DNA from: Parabacteroides faecis | Lineage (GTDB): Bacteria; Bacteroidota; Bacteroidia; Bacteroidales; Tannerellaceae | Assembly: GCF_014647375.1 (NCBI RefSeq) | Contig: NZ_BMPB01000002.1 | Coordinates: 372,001 to 436,000, forward strand | DNA length: 64,000 nucleotides | Direction of reading: 5' to 3' | Shown here: in pieces, positions 26,794 to 35,500 of the stretch | Numbering within the stretch: position 1 is the stretch's first letter | Layout of the letters: the number at the start of each line of letters is the position of its first letter | Program-made: the position numbers and the translations under genes | The notes under the pieces: model-generated | Seen by the model: the letters and a program-made list of their open reading frames with translations, nothing else | What the model was told of the DNA's origin: nothing | The model's database searches: none

Positions 26794-27692
26794 ATGTAAA
26801 CATAGGTAATTTGCCGTTAAAGAATCCGGTAATGACTGCATCGGGAACATTTGGATACGGAGTCGAATATTCAGACTTTATGGATATTTCGAGACTGGGC
26901 GGTATTTTTGTAAAAGGAACAACTATCCAGCCACGCGAAGGCAACCTGTATCCCCGTATGGCAGAAACTCCTTCCGGAATGTTGAATGCCGTCGGTCTGC
27001 AGAACAAAGGTGCCCAATATTTTGTCGATAATATCTATCCCGCTATTAAGGATATCGATACTAATATGATCGTAAATGTGAGCGGATCGTCTGTTGAAAC
27101 ATACGTGGAATGTGCAGAGAAAATAGCGGAATTGGATAAAATTCCTGCTATCGAACTGAATATTTCCTGCCCGAATGTGAAGCAAGGCGGTATGGCTTTT
27201 GGAGTGACAACCTGTGGTGCTGCCGAAGTCGTGAAGGCTGTCCGCAAGGTTTATCCTAAGACCCTTATTGTAAAACTTTCTCCTAATGTAACCGATATAA
27301 CCGAGATAGCAAAAGCTGTCGAAGCTGAAGGTGCAGACTCTGTTTCGCTGATCAATACCATGCTTGGTATGGCTATCGATGCAGAGAAGCGTAAACCTAT
27401 ATTATCTACAATAACCGGTGGCCTTTCCGGTCCTTGTGTAAAGCCGGTTGCTCTCCGTATGGTATGGCAAACGTACAAGGCTGTGAAGATTCCTATCATC
27501 GGTTTAGGTGGTATTTCCAACTGGAAAGATGCCGTCGAGTTTATGCTGGCCGGGGCTACTGCCATACAGATCGGAACTTATAACTTTATTGATCCGACTG
27601 TATCGGTAAAAGTGATCGATGGTATGAACGATTACCTCGACAGGCATGGTTTTAAGTCTGTAAAAGAGCTTATTGGGGCTTTGGAAGTATAA
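26781..27692 (+). CDS. pyrD: Dihydroorotate dehydrogenase, class 1B catalytic subunit
   Basis: A 303-residue FMN-dependent TIM barrel that oxidises dihydroorotate to orotate in pyrimidine synthesis. [12 protein letters not shown], the FVKGTT strand, [13 protein letters not shown] (catalytic Cys in the family) and [23 protein letters not shown] can be recognised as the FMN/orotate site and phosphate-binding glycine region (landmarks [10 protein letters not shown] and [11 protein letters not shown]). It requires PyrK, encoded just upstream and overlapping. Confidence 0.95.
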   Translation: MAELNVNIGNLPLKNPVMTASGTFGYGVEYSDFMDISRLGGIFVKGTTIQPREGNLYPRMAETPSGMLNAVGLQNKGAQYFVDNIYPAIKDIDTNMIVNVSGSSVETYVECAEKIAELDKIPAIELNISCPNVKQGGMAFGVTTCGAAEVVKAVRKVYPKTLIVKLSPNVTDITEIAKAVEAEGADSVSLINTMLGMAIDAEKRKPILSTITGGLSGPCVKPVALRMVWQTYKAVKIPIIGLGGISNWKDAVEFMLAGATAIQIGTYNFIDPTVSVKVIDGMNDYLDRHGFKSVKELIGALEV

Positions 27693-27759
27693 GACTTACT
27701 ATTAAACAGAAGAACTTTCTTGCTTTTTTTACGGAAGGAAGTTGTTTATTGCTTGTAAC

Positions 27760-27851
27760 ATCCGGATGCTACCGATCGGTAGACCCGGGTGTTATTAGGG
27801 TCAACACCCGGGTGTCAACCTCTTTGAGATCCGGGTGTCGATCAGTTTAAC
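27760..27851. repeat. Four 23-base direct repeats with palindromic cores
   Basis: Units start at 27760, 27783, 27806 and 27829, exactly 23 bases apart. Each opens with ATCCGGATG, ACCCGGGTG, ACCCGGGTG or ATCCGGGTG, a palindrome-like core; the remaining bases of each unit differ. It lies in the gene-free region 27693-28111 between pyrD and the alpha-galactosidase. Layout resembles the 22-base array at 13064. Confidence 0.85.
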
Positions 27852-27951
27852 TACTGACCTTTGTAAAAAAAGACAATAGGGTTTATGGAAAGCACAAGTA
27901 TCGTCGGAGAACTTGCCACACGAATGATTTCGTTGATTATATTCGGAAACT

Positions 27952-28056
27952 ATGATAGTTGTATGATAGTTAAATGATAGTTGAAAATAAGAACTATCAT
28001 TATGTAAAGCTTAGATTTATAGGTATTTATACTTGAAAATGATAGTATGATAGTTG
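27952..28056. repeat. ATGATAGTT iterons, 11-base period
   Basis: Three head-to-tail copies of ATGATAGTT start at 27952, 27963 and 27974 (11-base steps). An inverted copy AACTATCAT is at 27992-28000, and two more direct copies start at 28039 and 28047. All lie 55-160 bases before the alpha-galactosidase start, where an activator or repressor would bind. I find no good -7 box in this stretch. Confidence 0.8.
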
Positions 28057-28111
28057 TTTTTCGATTTCTAAGTATGTAATGTATTTATTGTAAACCAAGT
28101 AAAATAATAGT

Positions 28112-30268
28112 ATGAGGAACAAATTATTTCTTTTAATCTTATTGACGATTTTATCTATATCGTTGAAAGCCAGTGACAAAACAGTTATTCCTATTACAAC
28201 GGAAAATATTAGCCTGATCTATAAAGTCGGTGATAACGGTCGTTTATACCAATCATATTTAGGGCAAAAACTTCGTTTCAGCAGTGATATCGACCAATTG
28301 CCGATGGGTGATGAAGCTTATATTGCGCATGGCATGGAAGATTATTTCGAACCAGCTATCCGCGTATTGCATAATGACGGCAATCCTTCCCTGCTACTGA
28401 AATATATCTCTTCCGAAACCCGGGAGTTGCAGCCGGGAGCTACAGAAACTGTCATTAAGCTGCAAGATGAAGTTTATCCCGTAATGGTAGACCTCTATTT
28501 TATAGCTTATGCCAAAGAAAACATCATCAAGACATATACAGAAATATCCCATCAGGAAAAAAAGCCGGTTACGCTCTATAATTATGCTTCTTCTATGTTG
28601 CATCTGAACAGCGGCAAGTATTTTCTCACGGAATTTGCCGGTGACTGGGCACACGAAGTCAATATGACGGAACAACAGCTTTCATTCGGTAAAAAAGTTT
28701 TGGATACGAAGCTGGGAAGTCGTGCAAATATGTTCAACTCGCCTTTCTTTTTACTGGCTTTGGACGAACAGGCAAAAGAAAATGAGGGTGAAGTACTTTT
28801 CGGGACAATTGGTTGGACAGGGAATTTCCGGTTTACCTTTGAAGTCGATAACTTGAATAATTTACGTATTCTTTCAGGCATAAATAACTATGCATCAGAA
28901 TATTCATTAAAACCGAAAGAAATATTCCGTACTCCTGAATTTATATTTACTTTCAGCGCGGAAGGAAAAGGGAAAGCAAGCCGCGATTTTCACAGATGGG
29001 CTCGTAAATACCAGGTGAAAGACGGTGAGAAATCACGTCTGACATTGTTGAACAACTGGGAGGCTACTTATTTTGATTTCAATGAAGACAAGTTGGTCGA
29101 TATTATGGATGAAGCGAAATCGCTGGGAGTCGATATGTTCCTGTTGGACGATGGATGGTTTGCCAACAAATATCCGCGTAACAGCGACCGCCAGGGTTTG
29201 GGTGATTGGGATGAAACAGCAGAAAAACTGCCGAATGGCATTGGGAAATTGGTGAAAGAAGCAACCGGTAAAGGGATAAAATTCGGTCTGTGGATTGAAC
29301 CGGAGATGGTAAATCCGAAGAGCGAACTGTATGAAAAGCATAAAGACTGGGTAATTCATTTGCCGAACAGAGAAGAATATTATTTCAGAAATCAATTGGT
29401 ATTGGACCTCAGTAATCCGAAAGTTCAGGATTATGTATTTGGTATTGTGGATAATCTGATGACAAAATATCCGGGTATCGCTTATTTTAAATGGGATTGT
29501 AATAGTCCGATCACCAACATTTATTCCCCTTATTTAAAAGATCAACAATCTCATTTGTACATAGAACATGTGAGAGGTTTATATAATGTATTGGAACGTG
29601 TAAAAGCAAAATATCCGGATCTGCCGATGATGCTCTGCTCCGGAGGTGGCGGACGTACGGATTATGAAGGATTGAAATATTTTACCGAGTTCTGGCCGAG
29701 TGATAACACAGACCCTATCGAACGTATCTTTATCCAGTGGGGATATTCTCATTTCTTCCCGTCAAAGACAATGGCAGCGCATGTAACAAGCTGGAACAAA
29801 GGGGCTGGTGTGAAGTTTCGTACGGATGTTGCGATGATGGGTAAGTTGGGTTTCGATATCCGTATTCATGATATGACCCCGGCAGAACAGGAATATTGCA
29901 AAGGAGCTGTGAAAAACTTCAACCGTTTGAATAAGGAAATTATGGAAGGTGATCTGTACCGTCTCGTATCCCCTTATGATGGAAATCATTCGGCTGTAAT
30001 GTATGTAAATGAGGCTGTAGATAAAGCTGTTCTTTTTGCTTTCGATATCCATCCGCGATATGCTGAAAATTTACAGTCAGTGCGTTTACAGGGGTTGAAT
30101 CCGGACGCTCAGTACGAGATAAAGGAGATTAATTTACTACCGAACACTAAATCGGTGTTGAGATGTAATGGAAAGACTTATTCCGGTGAATACCTGATGA
30201 AAGTAGGTATACCGGTATTTTCCGGCAGACAATTGGCTAGCCGGGTTATTGAGATCTCAAAAATATAA
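28112..30268 (+). CDS. Alpha-galactosidase, GH36 family
   Basis: A 718-residue exported glycoside hydrolase with an N-terminal signal peptide (LFLLILLTILSISLKA). It hydrolyses alpha-1,6-linked galactose from raffinose-type or galactomannan substrates. An N-terminal beta-supersandwich is followed by the (beta/alpha)8 barrel: MFLLDDGWF, GLWIEPEMVN, YFKWDCN with the nucleophile Asp, CSGGGGRTDYEG, and FWPSDNTDP with the acid/base Asp. A C-terminal beta domain follows. Length is normal for GH36. No SusCD pair or transporter is adjacent. Upstream are two different repeat arrays that may control it. Confidence 0.93.
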   Translation: MRNKLFLLILLTILSISLKASDKTVIPITTENISLIYKVGDNGRLYQSYLGQKLRFSSDIDQLPMGDEAYIAHGMEDYFEPAIRVLHNDGNPSLLLKYISSETRELQPGATETVIKLQDEVYPVMVDLYFIAYAKENIIKTYTEISHQEKKPVTLYNYASSMLHLNSGKYFLTEFAGDWAHEVNMTEQQLSFGKKVLDTKLGSRANMFNSPFFLLALDEQAKENEGEVLFGTIGWTGNFRFTFEVDNLNNLRILSGINNYASEYSLKPKEIFRTPEFIFTFSAEGKGKASRDFHRWARKYQVKDGEKSRLTLLNNWEATYFDFNEDKLVDIMDEAKSLGVDMFLLDDGWFANKYPRNSDRQGLGDWDETAEKLPNGIGKLVKEATGKGIKFGLWIEPEMVNPKSELYEKHKDWVIHLPNREEYYFRNQLVLDLSNPKVQDYVFGIVDNLMTKYPGIAYFKWDCNSPITNIYSPYLKDQQSHLYIEHVRGLYNVLERVKAKYPDLPMMLCSGGGGRTDYEGLKYFTEFWPSDNTDPIERIFIQWGYSHFFPSKTMAAHVTSWNKGAGVKFRTDVAMMGKLGFDIRIHDMTPAEQEYCKGAVKNFNRLNKEIMEGDLYRLVSPYDGNHSAVMYVNEAVDKAVLFAFDIHPRYAENLQSVRLQGLNPDAQYEIKEINLLPNTKSVLRCNGKTYSGEYLMKVGIPVFSGRQLASRVIEISKI

Positions 30269-30291
30269 GTGAAACATATTCATTCTTTAGC

Positions 30292-30335
30292 AAAAACGGA
30301 GAGGCTGATAAGTTAAGTCTCTCCGTTTTTTTGTT
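30292..30335. terminator. Bidirectional terminator after alpha-galactosidase
   Basis: aaaaacggagag (30292-30303) pairs with ctctccgttttt (from 30319), extended by G-U and C-G pairs, followed by T runs. Convergent with the MFS gene ending at 30356. Confidence 0.8.
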
Positions 30336-30355
30336 TTCACTATAAACTATATTAT

Positions 30356-31558
30356 TTATATTTTCCTTTTTGATAGTAAAGTGACCGACAGGGAAGCACA
30401 GCAGAGTAAGACCCCAACACCGGCTGTCCCGGCCCAACCGAACAATTGCCAGGCTGTCCCGGAAAGAAAGGTTCCCAGTGAGCCGCCAACAAAATAAGTG
30501 GTCATGAATATGGTATTTACCCGGTTCGATGCAGCCGGACATAACTCGAAAATGCTCGATTGGTTACTGAGCTGGATGCATTGCATGCCGATATCGATAA
30601 TAATTATACCCGCAATGATGGAAGTATAAAAACTACCTCCGAAATAAAGTAATAACCAGGATAACAATATCAATCCGCATCCCCAGAAATTAAAACATCT
30701 GACGCCTACTTTCTTTACATATTTCCCGACAAGTGATGCCGACATGGCTCCGGCAACCCCGCAAAGTCCTAACATACCGACGACATCGCTATTGGCAAAG
30801 AAAGGGGCTTGTCCCATCTTAAATGCCAGGCATGACCACATCGCCAGAAAAGATCCGAATGCCAGTCCGGACCGGACAGCATAAATACGCAACGCCGGAA
30901 ATTCTTTTACGAGGGAAAGCAAGGATTTCATCAATTCAGCATATTTCCCTTTAAAAGTCGGACGTATATCCGGTAGTACGGTGATCACGACAATACAGCA
31001 GACGATCATCAATCCGGCTGCAATGTAATACATTTCACGCCATCCGAACAGTTCTCCGACTAATCCGCTGATCACCCGCGATACCAATATCCCGGATAAC
31101 AATCCCGAAACGACCAGTCCGACATTACGTCCTTTATTTTCCGGTTTGGAATAGAGGGCGGCGATAGGAATGAATATCTGCGGAATTACCGAGCAAACAC
31201 CTGTGACCAGTGAAGCGATCAGGATAATATGAATATTGGGGGCCATGGCAATGCTTAACAGCGATAGCACCAAAAGGGTAAAGTTGGTTATAATGATTTT
31301 TTTACGTTTGAACATGTCGGCTAGCGGTACCACAAACAACAGTCCCAACGCATAACCGATCTGGGTAACCATTGCGATCAGGTTGGTTGTAAATTCGGAT
31401 ACGTCGAGATCGCGCCGTATCATATTTAAAAGCGGTTGATTATAATAAAGATTGGCTACCGATATACCGGCTACGATAGATAATGTCCAGAGTATCGAAG
31501 CTGGCAGACCTCCGTTTTCTTTCAATGTCTGTTTCATATTTTGCGTTTGAACCGGCAA
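30356..31558 (-). CDS. MFS transporter
   Basis: A 400-residue major facilitator with twelve predicted helices. LADMFKRKKI is the cytoplasmic loop 2-3 signature, and SIVAGISVANLYYNQPLLNMI is seen in the drug/multi-substrate DHA1 branch (landmarks SVANLYYNQPLL). An alternative start at 31537 (MKQTLKEN) is possible and closer to homologues. Substrate unknown; export of a small molecule is the usual role of this branch. Confidence 0.85.
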   Translation of the reverse strand: MPVQTQNMKQTLKENGGLPASILWTLSIVAGISVANLYYNQPLLNMIRRDLDVSEFTTNLIAMVTQIGYALGLLFVVPLADMFKRKKIIITNFTLLVLSLLSIAMAPNIHIILIASLVTGVCSVIPQIFIPIAALYSKPENKGRNVGLVVSGLLSGILVSRVISGLVGELFGWREMYYIAAGLMIVCCIVVITVLPDIRPTFKGKYAELMKSLLSLVKEFPALRIYAVRSGLAFGSFLAMWSCLAFKMGQAPFFANSDVVGMLGLCGVAGAMSASLVGKYVKKVGVRCFNFWGCGLILLSWLLLYFGGSFYTSIIAGIIIIDIGMQCIQLSNQSSIFELCPAASNRVNTIFMTTYFVGGSLGTFLSGTAWQLFGWAGTAGVGVLLCCASLSVTLLSKRKI

Positions 31559-31643
31559 ATTTACCTTAAAAAATTGAGATATAGAACCTTTTTTCTTTGT
31601 ATGGAAGCTGCCTCCGGCATATAGAGATATTCAAATAATTGGT

Positions 31644-31651
31644 TATATTTG
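31644..31651 (+). promoter_or_regulatory. Candidate -7 box for the mgtC-like gene
   Basis: TATATTTG matches TAnnTTTG, 25 bases before ATG 31676. The -33 element is not clear. Confidence 0.4.
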
Positions 31652-31675
31652 CCAATAACTAAAACAGGAGAATAT

Positions 31676-32380
31676 ATGTTTGAACATCTTAATGATATAT
31701 TGGAAAATACAACTATAACACCCTCAACCGCAGCTGTCAAACTACTTGTCAGTTTCTTTCTGGGTGCTATTATCGGTATAGAACGTCAATTCCGCCGCCG
31801 TGAAGCCGGAATGCGTACATTTACACTGATCTGTATGGGATCGGCTGCCGCTATGCTCATTTCCATCTGGATACCGCAATGCTATCCTGACTTTCTGAAT
31901 GGAGATCCGGGACGTATTGCTGCACAGGTACTTACCGGCATCGGCTTTCTTGGTGCCGGGGCGATCATGCAAAGTCACGGAAGCATTCACGGATTGACAA
32001 CGGCTGCCTGTATCTGGGTAGTGGCCGTGATCGGTCTGGCCGTGGGAGCGGGGATGTATGTACCGGCATTGATAGGGACAGGCCTTACATTGGTTATCCT
32101 GGTCAGCCTTGAAAAGCTTGAAAAAAGAATGTTCCTGAACGGAGTGAATAAGATCCTGACAATTATTTGTACAACAGCAACACCTGACCTGAAAGCAGTT
32201 CGTAAGATATTGGAATCAAAGAATATTTATATTGTCAGTGTTTCGTTCGAATCGATCTATGAGCAGAATAAAGCGATTATCACTTATAAAGTGAATGTCA
32301 AGGCGCAGTCTTCTTATATGAATTTATTCAGCGAGATCAGGACGTTGGGGTATGTCTCTCAAATAAGATTGATGGCCTGA
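31676..32380 (+). CDS. MgtC/SapB family membrane protein
   Basis: A 234-residue protein from ATG 31676, which is preceded by a good AGGAG at 31666. Five hydrophobic spans carry the MgtC signature: FFLGAIIGIERQFRRREAGMRT split across the first helix and loop (landmarks GAIIGIERQ and EAGMRTFTL), GIGFLGAGAIMQ and GLTTAACIW. A C-terminal soluble ACT-like domain (KAVRKILESKNIYIVSVSF) follows. Family members affect magnesium-limited growth and membrane potential in other bacteria. Its stop codon lies inside the hairpin at 32367-32390. Confidence 0.88.
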   Translation: MFEHLNDILENTTITPSTAAVKLLVSFFLGAIIGIERQFRRREAGMRTFTLICMGSAAAMLISIWIPQCYPDFLNGDPGRIAAQVLTGIGFLGAGAIMQSHGSIHGLTTAACIWVVAVIGLAVGAGMYVPALIGTGLTLVILVSLEKLEKRMFLNGVNKILTIICTTATPDLKAVRKILESKNIYIVSVSFESIYEQNKAIITYKVNVKAQSSYMNLFSEIRTLGYVSQIRLMA

Positions 32381-32390
32381 GCCATCAATC
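32367..32390. terminator. Hairpin shared by two convergent stop codons
   Basis: gattgatggc and gccatcaatc form a perfect 10-base stem with a CTGA loop. The mgtC-like stop TGA is in the loop, and the minus-strand gene ends at 32385 inside the right arm. The T run is weak, so termination is likely but not certain. Confidence 0.5.
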
Positions 32391-32858
32391 CAATTCGTTT
32401 TTCAGCATCCGGCCTGCTATCCGGGCAGCCGTTTCCACATATTTGCTGCAAGGGCGCTTGGCATAATATTCCGCTGTTCTAGCAGAAGGGGCAGGAGTTG
32501 TCTGGCTGGCTTCTGCGGCAGGCAAAAGACTCCGGCAGATAATCGTACCATGCTGTTCCTTAAACAATTCAGCCATTTTTTGCACCATTCCATAATTCTT
32601 TGTCCGGGCTTCCTGATCATTTTGATCCAGTACCGGATATTTGAATCCTGCAAGCATAGCCATAGCACTGACCGTCCCGCAGACTTCCCGCATCCGGCCT
32701 ACGCCGCCACCGAAAGAGACAGACATTTTCTTCGCCATATCCAGATTCAGTTCTAAAACATCCGAATAGGCCAGGAATACGGATTGTGCACAGTTAAACC
32801 CCGATTCAAAATTTTGAACGGCGAGTTTTACACGTTCTTCAATATCAAATTCCTTCAT
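32385..32858 (-). CDS. C_GCAxxG_C_C family (putative redox) protein
   Basis: A 157-residue protein of the TIGR01909-type family named for its conserved Cys pattern. FNCAQSVF, GGGVGRMREVCGTVSAMAM and RPCSKYVETAA carry the spaced Cys residues; a further Cys is in TIICRSLL. The family is thought to bind a metal or cofactor, but no activity is established. It is the third gene of a minus-strand run serB, Dabb, this gene (17-base gaps). Confidence 0.85.
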   Translation of the reverse strand: MKEFDIEERVKLAVQNFESGFNCAQSVFLAYSDVLELNLDMAKKMSVSFGGGVGRMREVCGTVSAMAMLAGFKYPVLDQNDQEARTKNYGMVQKMAELFKEQHGTIICRSLLPAAEASQTTPAPSARTAEYYAKRPCSKYVETAARIAGRMLKNELD

Positions 32859-32875
32859 AAAGGAAGTATTAAGTA

Positions 32876-33178
32876 TTAGAATTCGTAGTCAACACATGCC
32901 CTGTCGGCTTTTACCGGGCCGATAATTCCTTTCGATACAGCTACATGTTCAGGATGATTGGCATATGTTTTTACATCTTCGAGCGAATCGAGCTCTGTTG
33001 TCAGGATAATATCCCATGTTTCTTCCGGGTTGATATTGAAATCGACACGGATCATACGCAATATATCGATCTTATCGATCAAAGCTTCCAGCCCCGTTTT
33101 GATTTCCTGCATTTTTGCCTGTTTATCGGCAGGAGTTGCAAACTCCGTCAGTTTAAACATTACAATGTGTCTTACCAT
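32876..33178 (-). CDS. Dabb family (stress-responsive A/B barrel) protein
   Basis: A 100-residue ferredoxin-like dimeric alpha/beta barrel protein. It starts MVRHIVMFKLTEFA, the standard Dabb opening with conserved His and FK, and has TELDSLEDVKTYANHPEHVAV, the second half signature (landmark YANHPEHVAV). Dabb proteins are of varied or unknown function. It lies between serB and the C_GCAxxG gene. Confidence 0.9.
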   Translation of the reverse strand: MVRHIVMFKLTEFATPADKQAKMQEIKTGLEALIDKIDILRMIRVDFNINPEETWDIILTTELDSLEDVKTYANHPEHVAVSKGIIGPVKADRACVDYEF

Positions 33179-33194
33179 AAACGCTTTTAATTAA

Positions 33195-34421
33195 TTACAT
33201 TTGTTCGTCCAAATAGGAATCTTTGTATCCCAGGAAATATAATATGCCATCCAGTCCGATCGTGGAGATTGACTGTTTGGCGGTTTCTTTTACTTTCGGT
33301 TTGGCATGGAAAGCAATTCCCAACCCGGCTATGCTGATCATAGGCAGGTCGTTCGCGCCGTCTCCGACAGCAACGGTCTGGCGTATATCTACGTTTTCCA
33401 CCTGTGCGATCAACCGAAGTAATTCGGCTTTCCGTTTACCATCGACAATATCCCCGACGTATCGGCCTGTCAATTTGCCGTCCTCGACTTCAAGCTCGTT
33501 GGCATATACATAGTCTATGTTATATTTTTGTTTCAGGTAATTGCCGAAATAGGTGAATCCGCCCGAAAGGATAGCGATTTTGAATCCGACTTTTTTAAGG
33601 ATACGCATCAGACGGTCGACCCCTTCCGTTATAGGAAGGTTTTCAGCGATCTCCTGCATGACAGAGACGTCCAGTCCTTTCAGTAATGCACAACGCTGGG
33701 CGAAGCTTTCGCTGAAATCGATTTCTCCGCGCATAGCCGATTCGGTAATCGCTTTTACCTGGTCGCCGACACCGGCACGAACGGCCAATTCGTCGATCAC
33801 TTCCGTTTCGATAAGCGTCGAGTCCATATCGAAGCAGATAAGACGACGCATACGGCGATACATACTGTCCTCCTGAAAAGAAATATCCATTACCTGTTCG
33901 GAAGAAAGCTTCATAAATTCCGCTTTCATCAGTTCTTTGTCGCAAGGAGTACCACGCACAGAGAACTCGACACTGGCTTTCGGAGTACGGGCATCTTCAT
34001 CCAGAGGGATACGTCCGGTCAGGCGCTTGATGTCGTCGATATTCATTCCCTGGTCAGCAACAATACGGGTCACTCCTGCAATTTGTCTGGCAGTCAGCTT
34101 TCGTCCCAGAATGGTGATGATATACCGGTTCTTTCCTTGCATATCGACCCACTTCCTGTATTCCTGTTCCGTGATCGGGTTGAAACGGATATTTACGTCC
34201 AGCTCATAGCTTTTGAAAAGTAGCTCTTTCAGGATATCTCCCGAATTACCTTCGCAACTCTGGAAAAGAATACCCAATGACAAGTTATTATGAATGTCAG
34301 CCTGACCGATATCGAGAATAGCCGCATTATTTTTAGCTAAGATCTCAGTAAGGGCGGCAGTGACACCCGGACGATCGGCTCCATTTATATTTAATAGTAT
34401 AATTTCGTCTTTTTGTCCCAT
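33195..34421 (-). CDS. serB: Phosphoserine phosphatase with N-terminal ACT domains
   Basis: A 408-residue enzyme from ATG 34421 (MGQKDEIILLNINGADRPGV) catalysing the last step of serine synthesis. Two ACT-like repeats cover about 1-180, followed by a HAD phosphatase with FDMDSTLI (nucleophile Asp), ILSGGF, KRKAELL and VGDGANDLPM. The reading frame extends upstream to 34493, but the extra 24 residues do not look like SerB. The ACT part suggests allosteric control by an amino acid. Same operon as the Dabb and C_GCAxxG genes. Confidence 0.93.
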   Translation of the reverse strand: MGQKDEIILLNINGADRPGVTAALTEILAKNNAAILDIGQADIHNNLSLGILFQSCEGNSGDILKELLFKSYELDVNIRFNPITEQEYRKWVDMQGKNRYIITILGRKLTARQIAGVTRIVADQGMNIDDIKRLTGRIPLDEDARTPKASVEFSVRGTPCDKELMKAEFMKLSSEQVMDISFQEDSMYRRMRRLICFDMDSTLIETEVIDELAVRAGVGDQVKAITESAMRGEIDFSESFAQRCALLKGLDVSVMQEIAENLPITEGVDRLMRILKKVGFKIAILSGGFTYFGNYLKQKYNIDYVYANELEVEDGKLTGRYVGDIVDGKRKAELLRLIAQVENVDIRQTVAVGDGANDLPMISIAGLGIAFHAKPKVKETAKQSISTIGLDGILYFLGYKDSYLDEQM

Positions 34422-34576
34422 GTTTTTTGTTTTATAAGGCAAAGGTAAACAAGTTATATACAAATTCAGGCATCCGGATAAACAAAAATTCAAATGAAAT
34501 TGTTATTTTTACAGAGACGTTATATTTAATTTAGAACCTGGCAACCTTAATAAGTCCTGACTGGCAGGCAAATGAG

Positions 34577-35101
34577 ATGAAGATTCAGTTTGAAGTTAAG
34601 GAAAAGCTGCCTGAGATTATTGCCGAAGTACGGCATTCAGACAAATGGCAAACAAAAGTAGTGGAAAAAACGCACAGCCTTGAAAGAGTTACGATCAAAG
34701 ATCCTAATTATGATTCGGAAGCCTGTGTAGAGATCTGGGAACATGAGATTCATATCCGTACGGCATGGTCTAATTATACCTACCGTATTTTCAAACGGGG
34801 TGATTCTTGTTGGTGTGAATATATCGGAGCTTATCGGGGATTACTGGAGCAGACACTGCTTCCTACGTTGACTCCCAAGTTGAACATATTGGATTCTGTC
34901 GTTATAGAGAGTTCATTGACCGGTAACAGAAAGGAAACGTTGCGGACTTATAGTTCTGAAAACCTCAAATTGAAAAATTTCCGTCGTGATAATTTCAAGG
35001 AAGAATATAACAGAACATCGTTGCAGGACCATCCGACGGTCGTTTATGATGAATATATCAAGGAAGGGATGCCGATGCCTTCCCCTTACGATAAAGAATA
35101 A
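34577..35101 (+). CDS. Conserved-looking protein of unknown function
   Basis: A 174-residue soluble protein: MKIQFEVKEKLPEIIAEVRH..., with an aromatic and charged centre (CVEIWEHEIHIRTAWSNYTY, WCEYIGAYRGLL) and a C-terminus KEGMPMPSPYDKE. No signal peptide, membrane helix or known motif is visible. It starts 83 bases after the upstream end of the serB reading frame, divergently, and has its own strong terminator, so it is probably a single-gene unit. Family not recognised. Confidence 0.75.
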   Translation: MKIQFEVKEKLPEIIAEVRHSDKWQTKVVEKTHSLERVTIKDPNYDSEACVEIWEHEIHIRTAWSNYTYRIFKRGDSCWCEYIGAYRGLLEQTLLPTLTPKLNILDSVVIESSLTGNRKETLRTYSSENLKLKNFRRDNFKEEYNRTSLQDHPTVVYDEYIKEGMPMPSPYDKE

Positions 35102-35106
35102 CAGGG

Positions 35107-35140
35107 AAAAGCCCGATGCACTCCGTATCGGGCTTTTTTT
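35107..35140 (+). terminator. Terminator after the unknown gene
   Basis: aaaagcccgat (35107-35117) and atcgggcttttttt form a stem with a 9-base loop and a 7-T tail. Confidence 0.85.
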
Positions 35141-35300
35141 ATCTCCATATCTATCTAATATACATGATTATTGAGTTTATTAACCTGATTTTAGTATATA
35201 GCGAAAACTAAATTTATGTTATAAAACAACCGTTTTAGTGGATTTTTATGCGATAAAACATATAAAAAATCTTGCATTTCAGTCGATTTATGTTATATCG

Positions 35301-35333
35301 TTTGGAAGGATAGGTAATTTGCCTGTATCTTTG
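35301..35333 (+). promoter_or_regulatory. Promoter of the thioredoxin-fold gene
   Basis: TTTG at 35301-35304, a 21-base spacer and TATCTTTG at 35326-35333 are a close match to the Bacteroidota consensus. A start near 35340 leaves a leader of about 160 bases before the ATG at 35501. Confidence 0.65.
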
Positions 35334-35343
35334 CCAGCGTTAA

Positions 35344-35447
35344 AAACAAGAAAGTGGCTCCTTAGCGAAGGAAAAGCACTTGTTTATTTCCTGAAAATCA
35401 GGAGTCGGACATAAAGATATGCAGAGGAAAGCCGACCGCAGACCGGC
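35344..35447 (+). promoter_or_regulatory. Structured 5' leader, possible riboregulator
   Basis: Successive helices in the leader: aaacaag/cttgttt (35344-35350 with 35379-35385) enclosing cctt/aagg with an AGCG tetraloop (35360-35371); cctga/tcagg (35390-35402); and two competing helices, gtcgg (35404-35408) with ccgac (35432-35436), or gccg (35431-35434) with cggc (35444-35447). The competition looks like a switch. No riboswitch class is recognised. Confidence 0.45.
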
Positions 35448-35500
35448 GAGTAGAGTGTTGAAGGGTATGTTCCGATTAAGTTTAACGTAAATATTAAATT

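Noticed and set aside
35344-35447. RNase P RNA fragment, because of GAGGAAAG
   Set aside because: Too short and lacks the other conserved RNase P regions.
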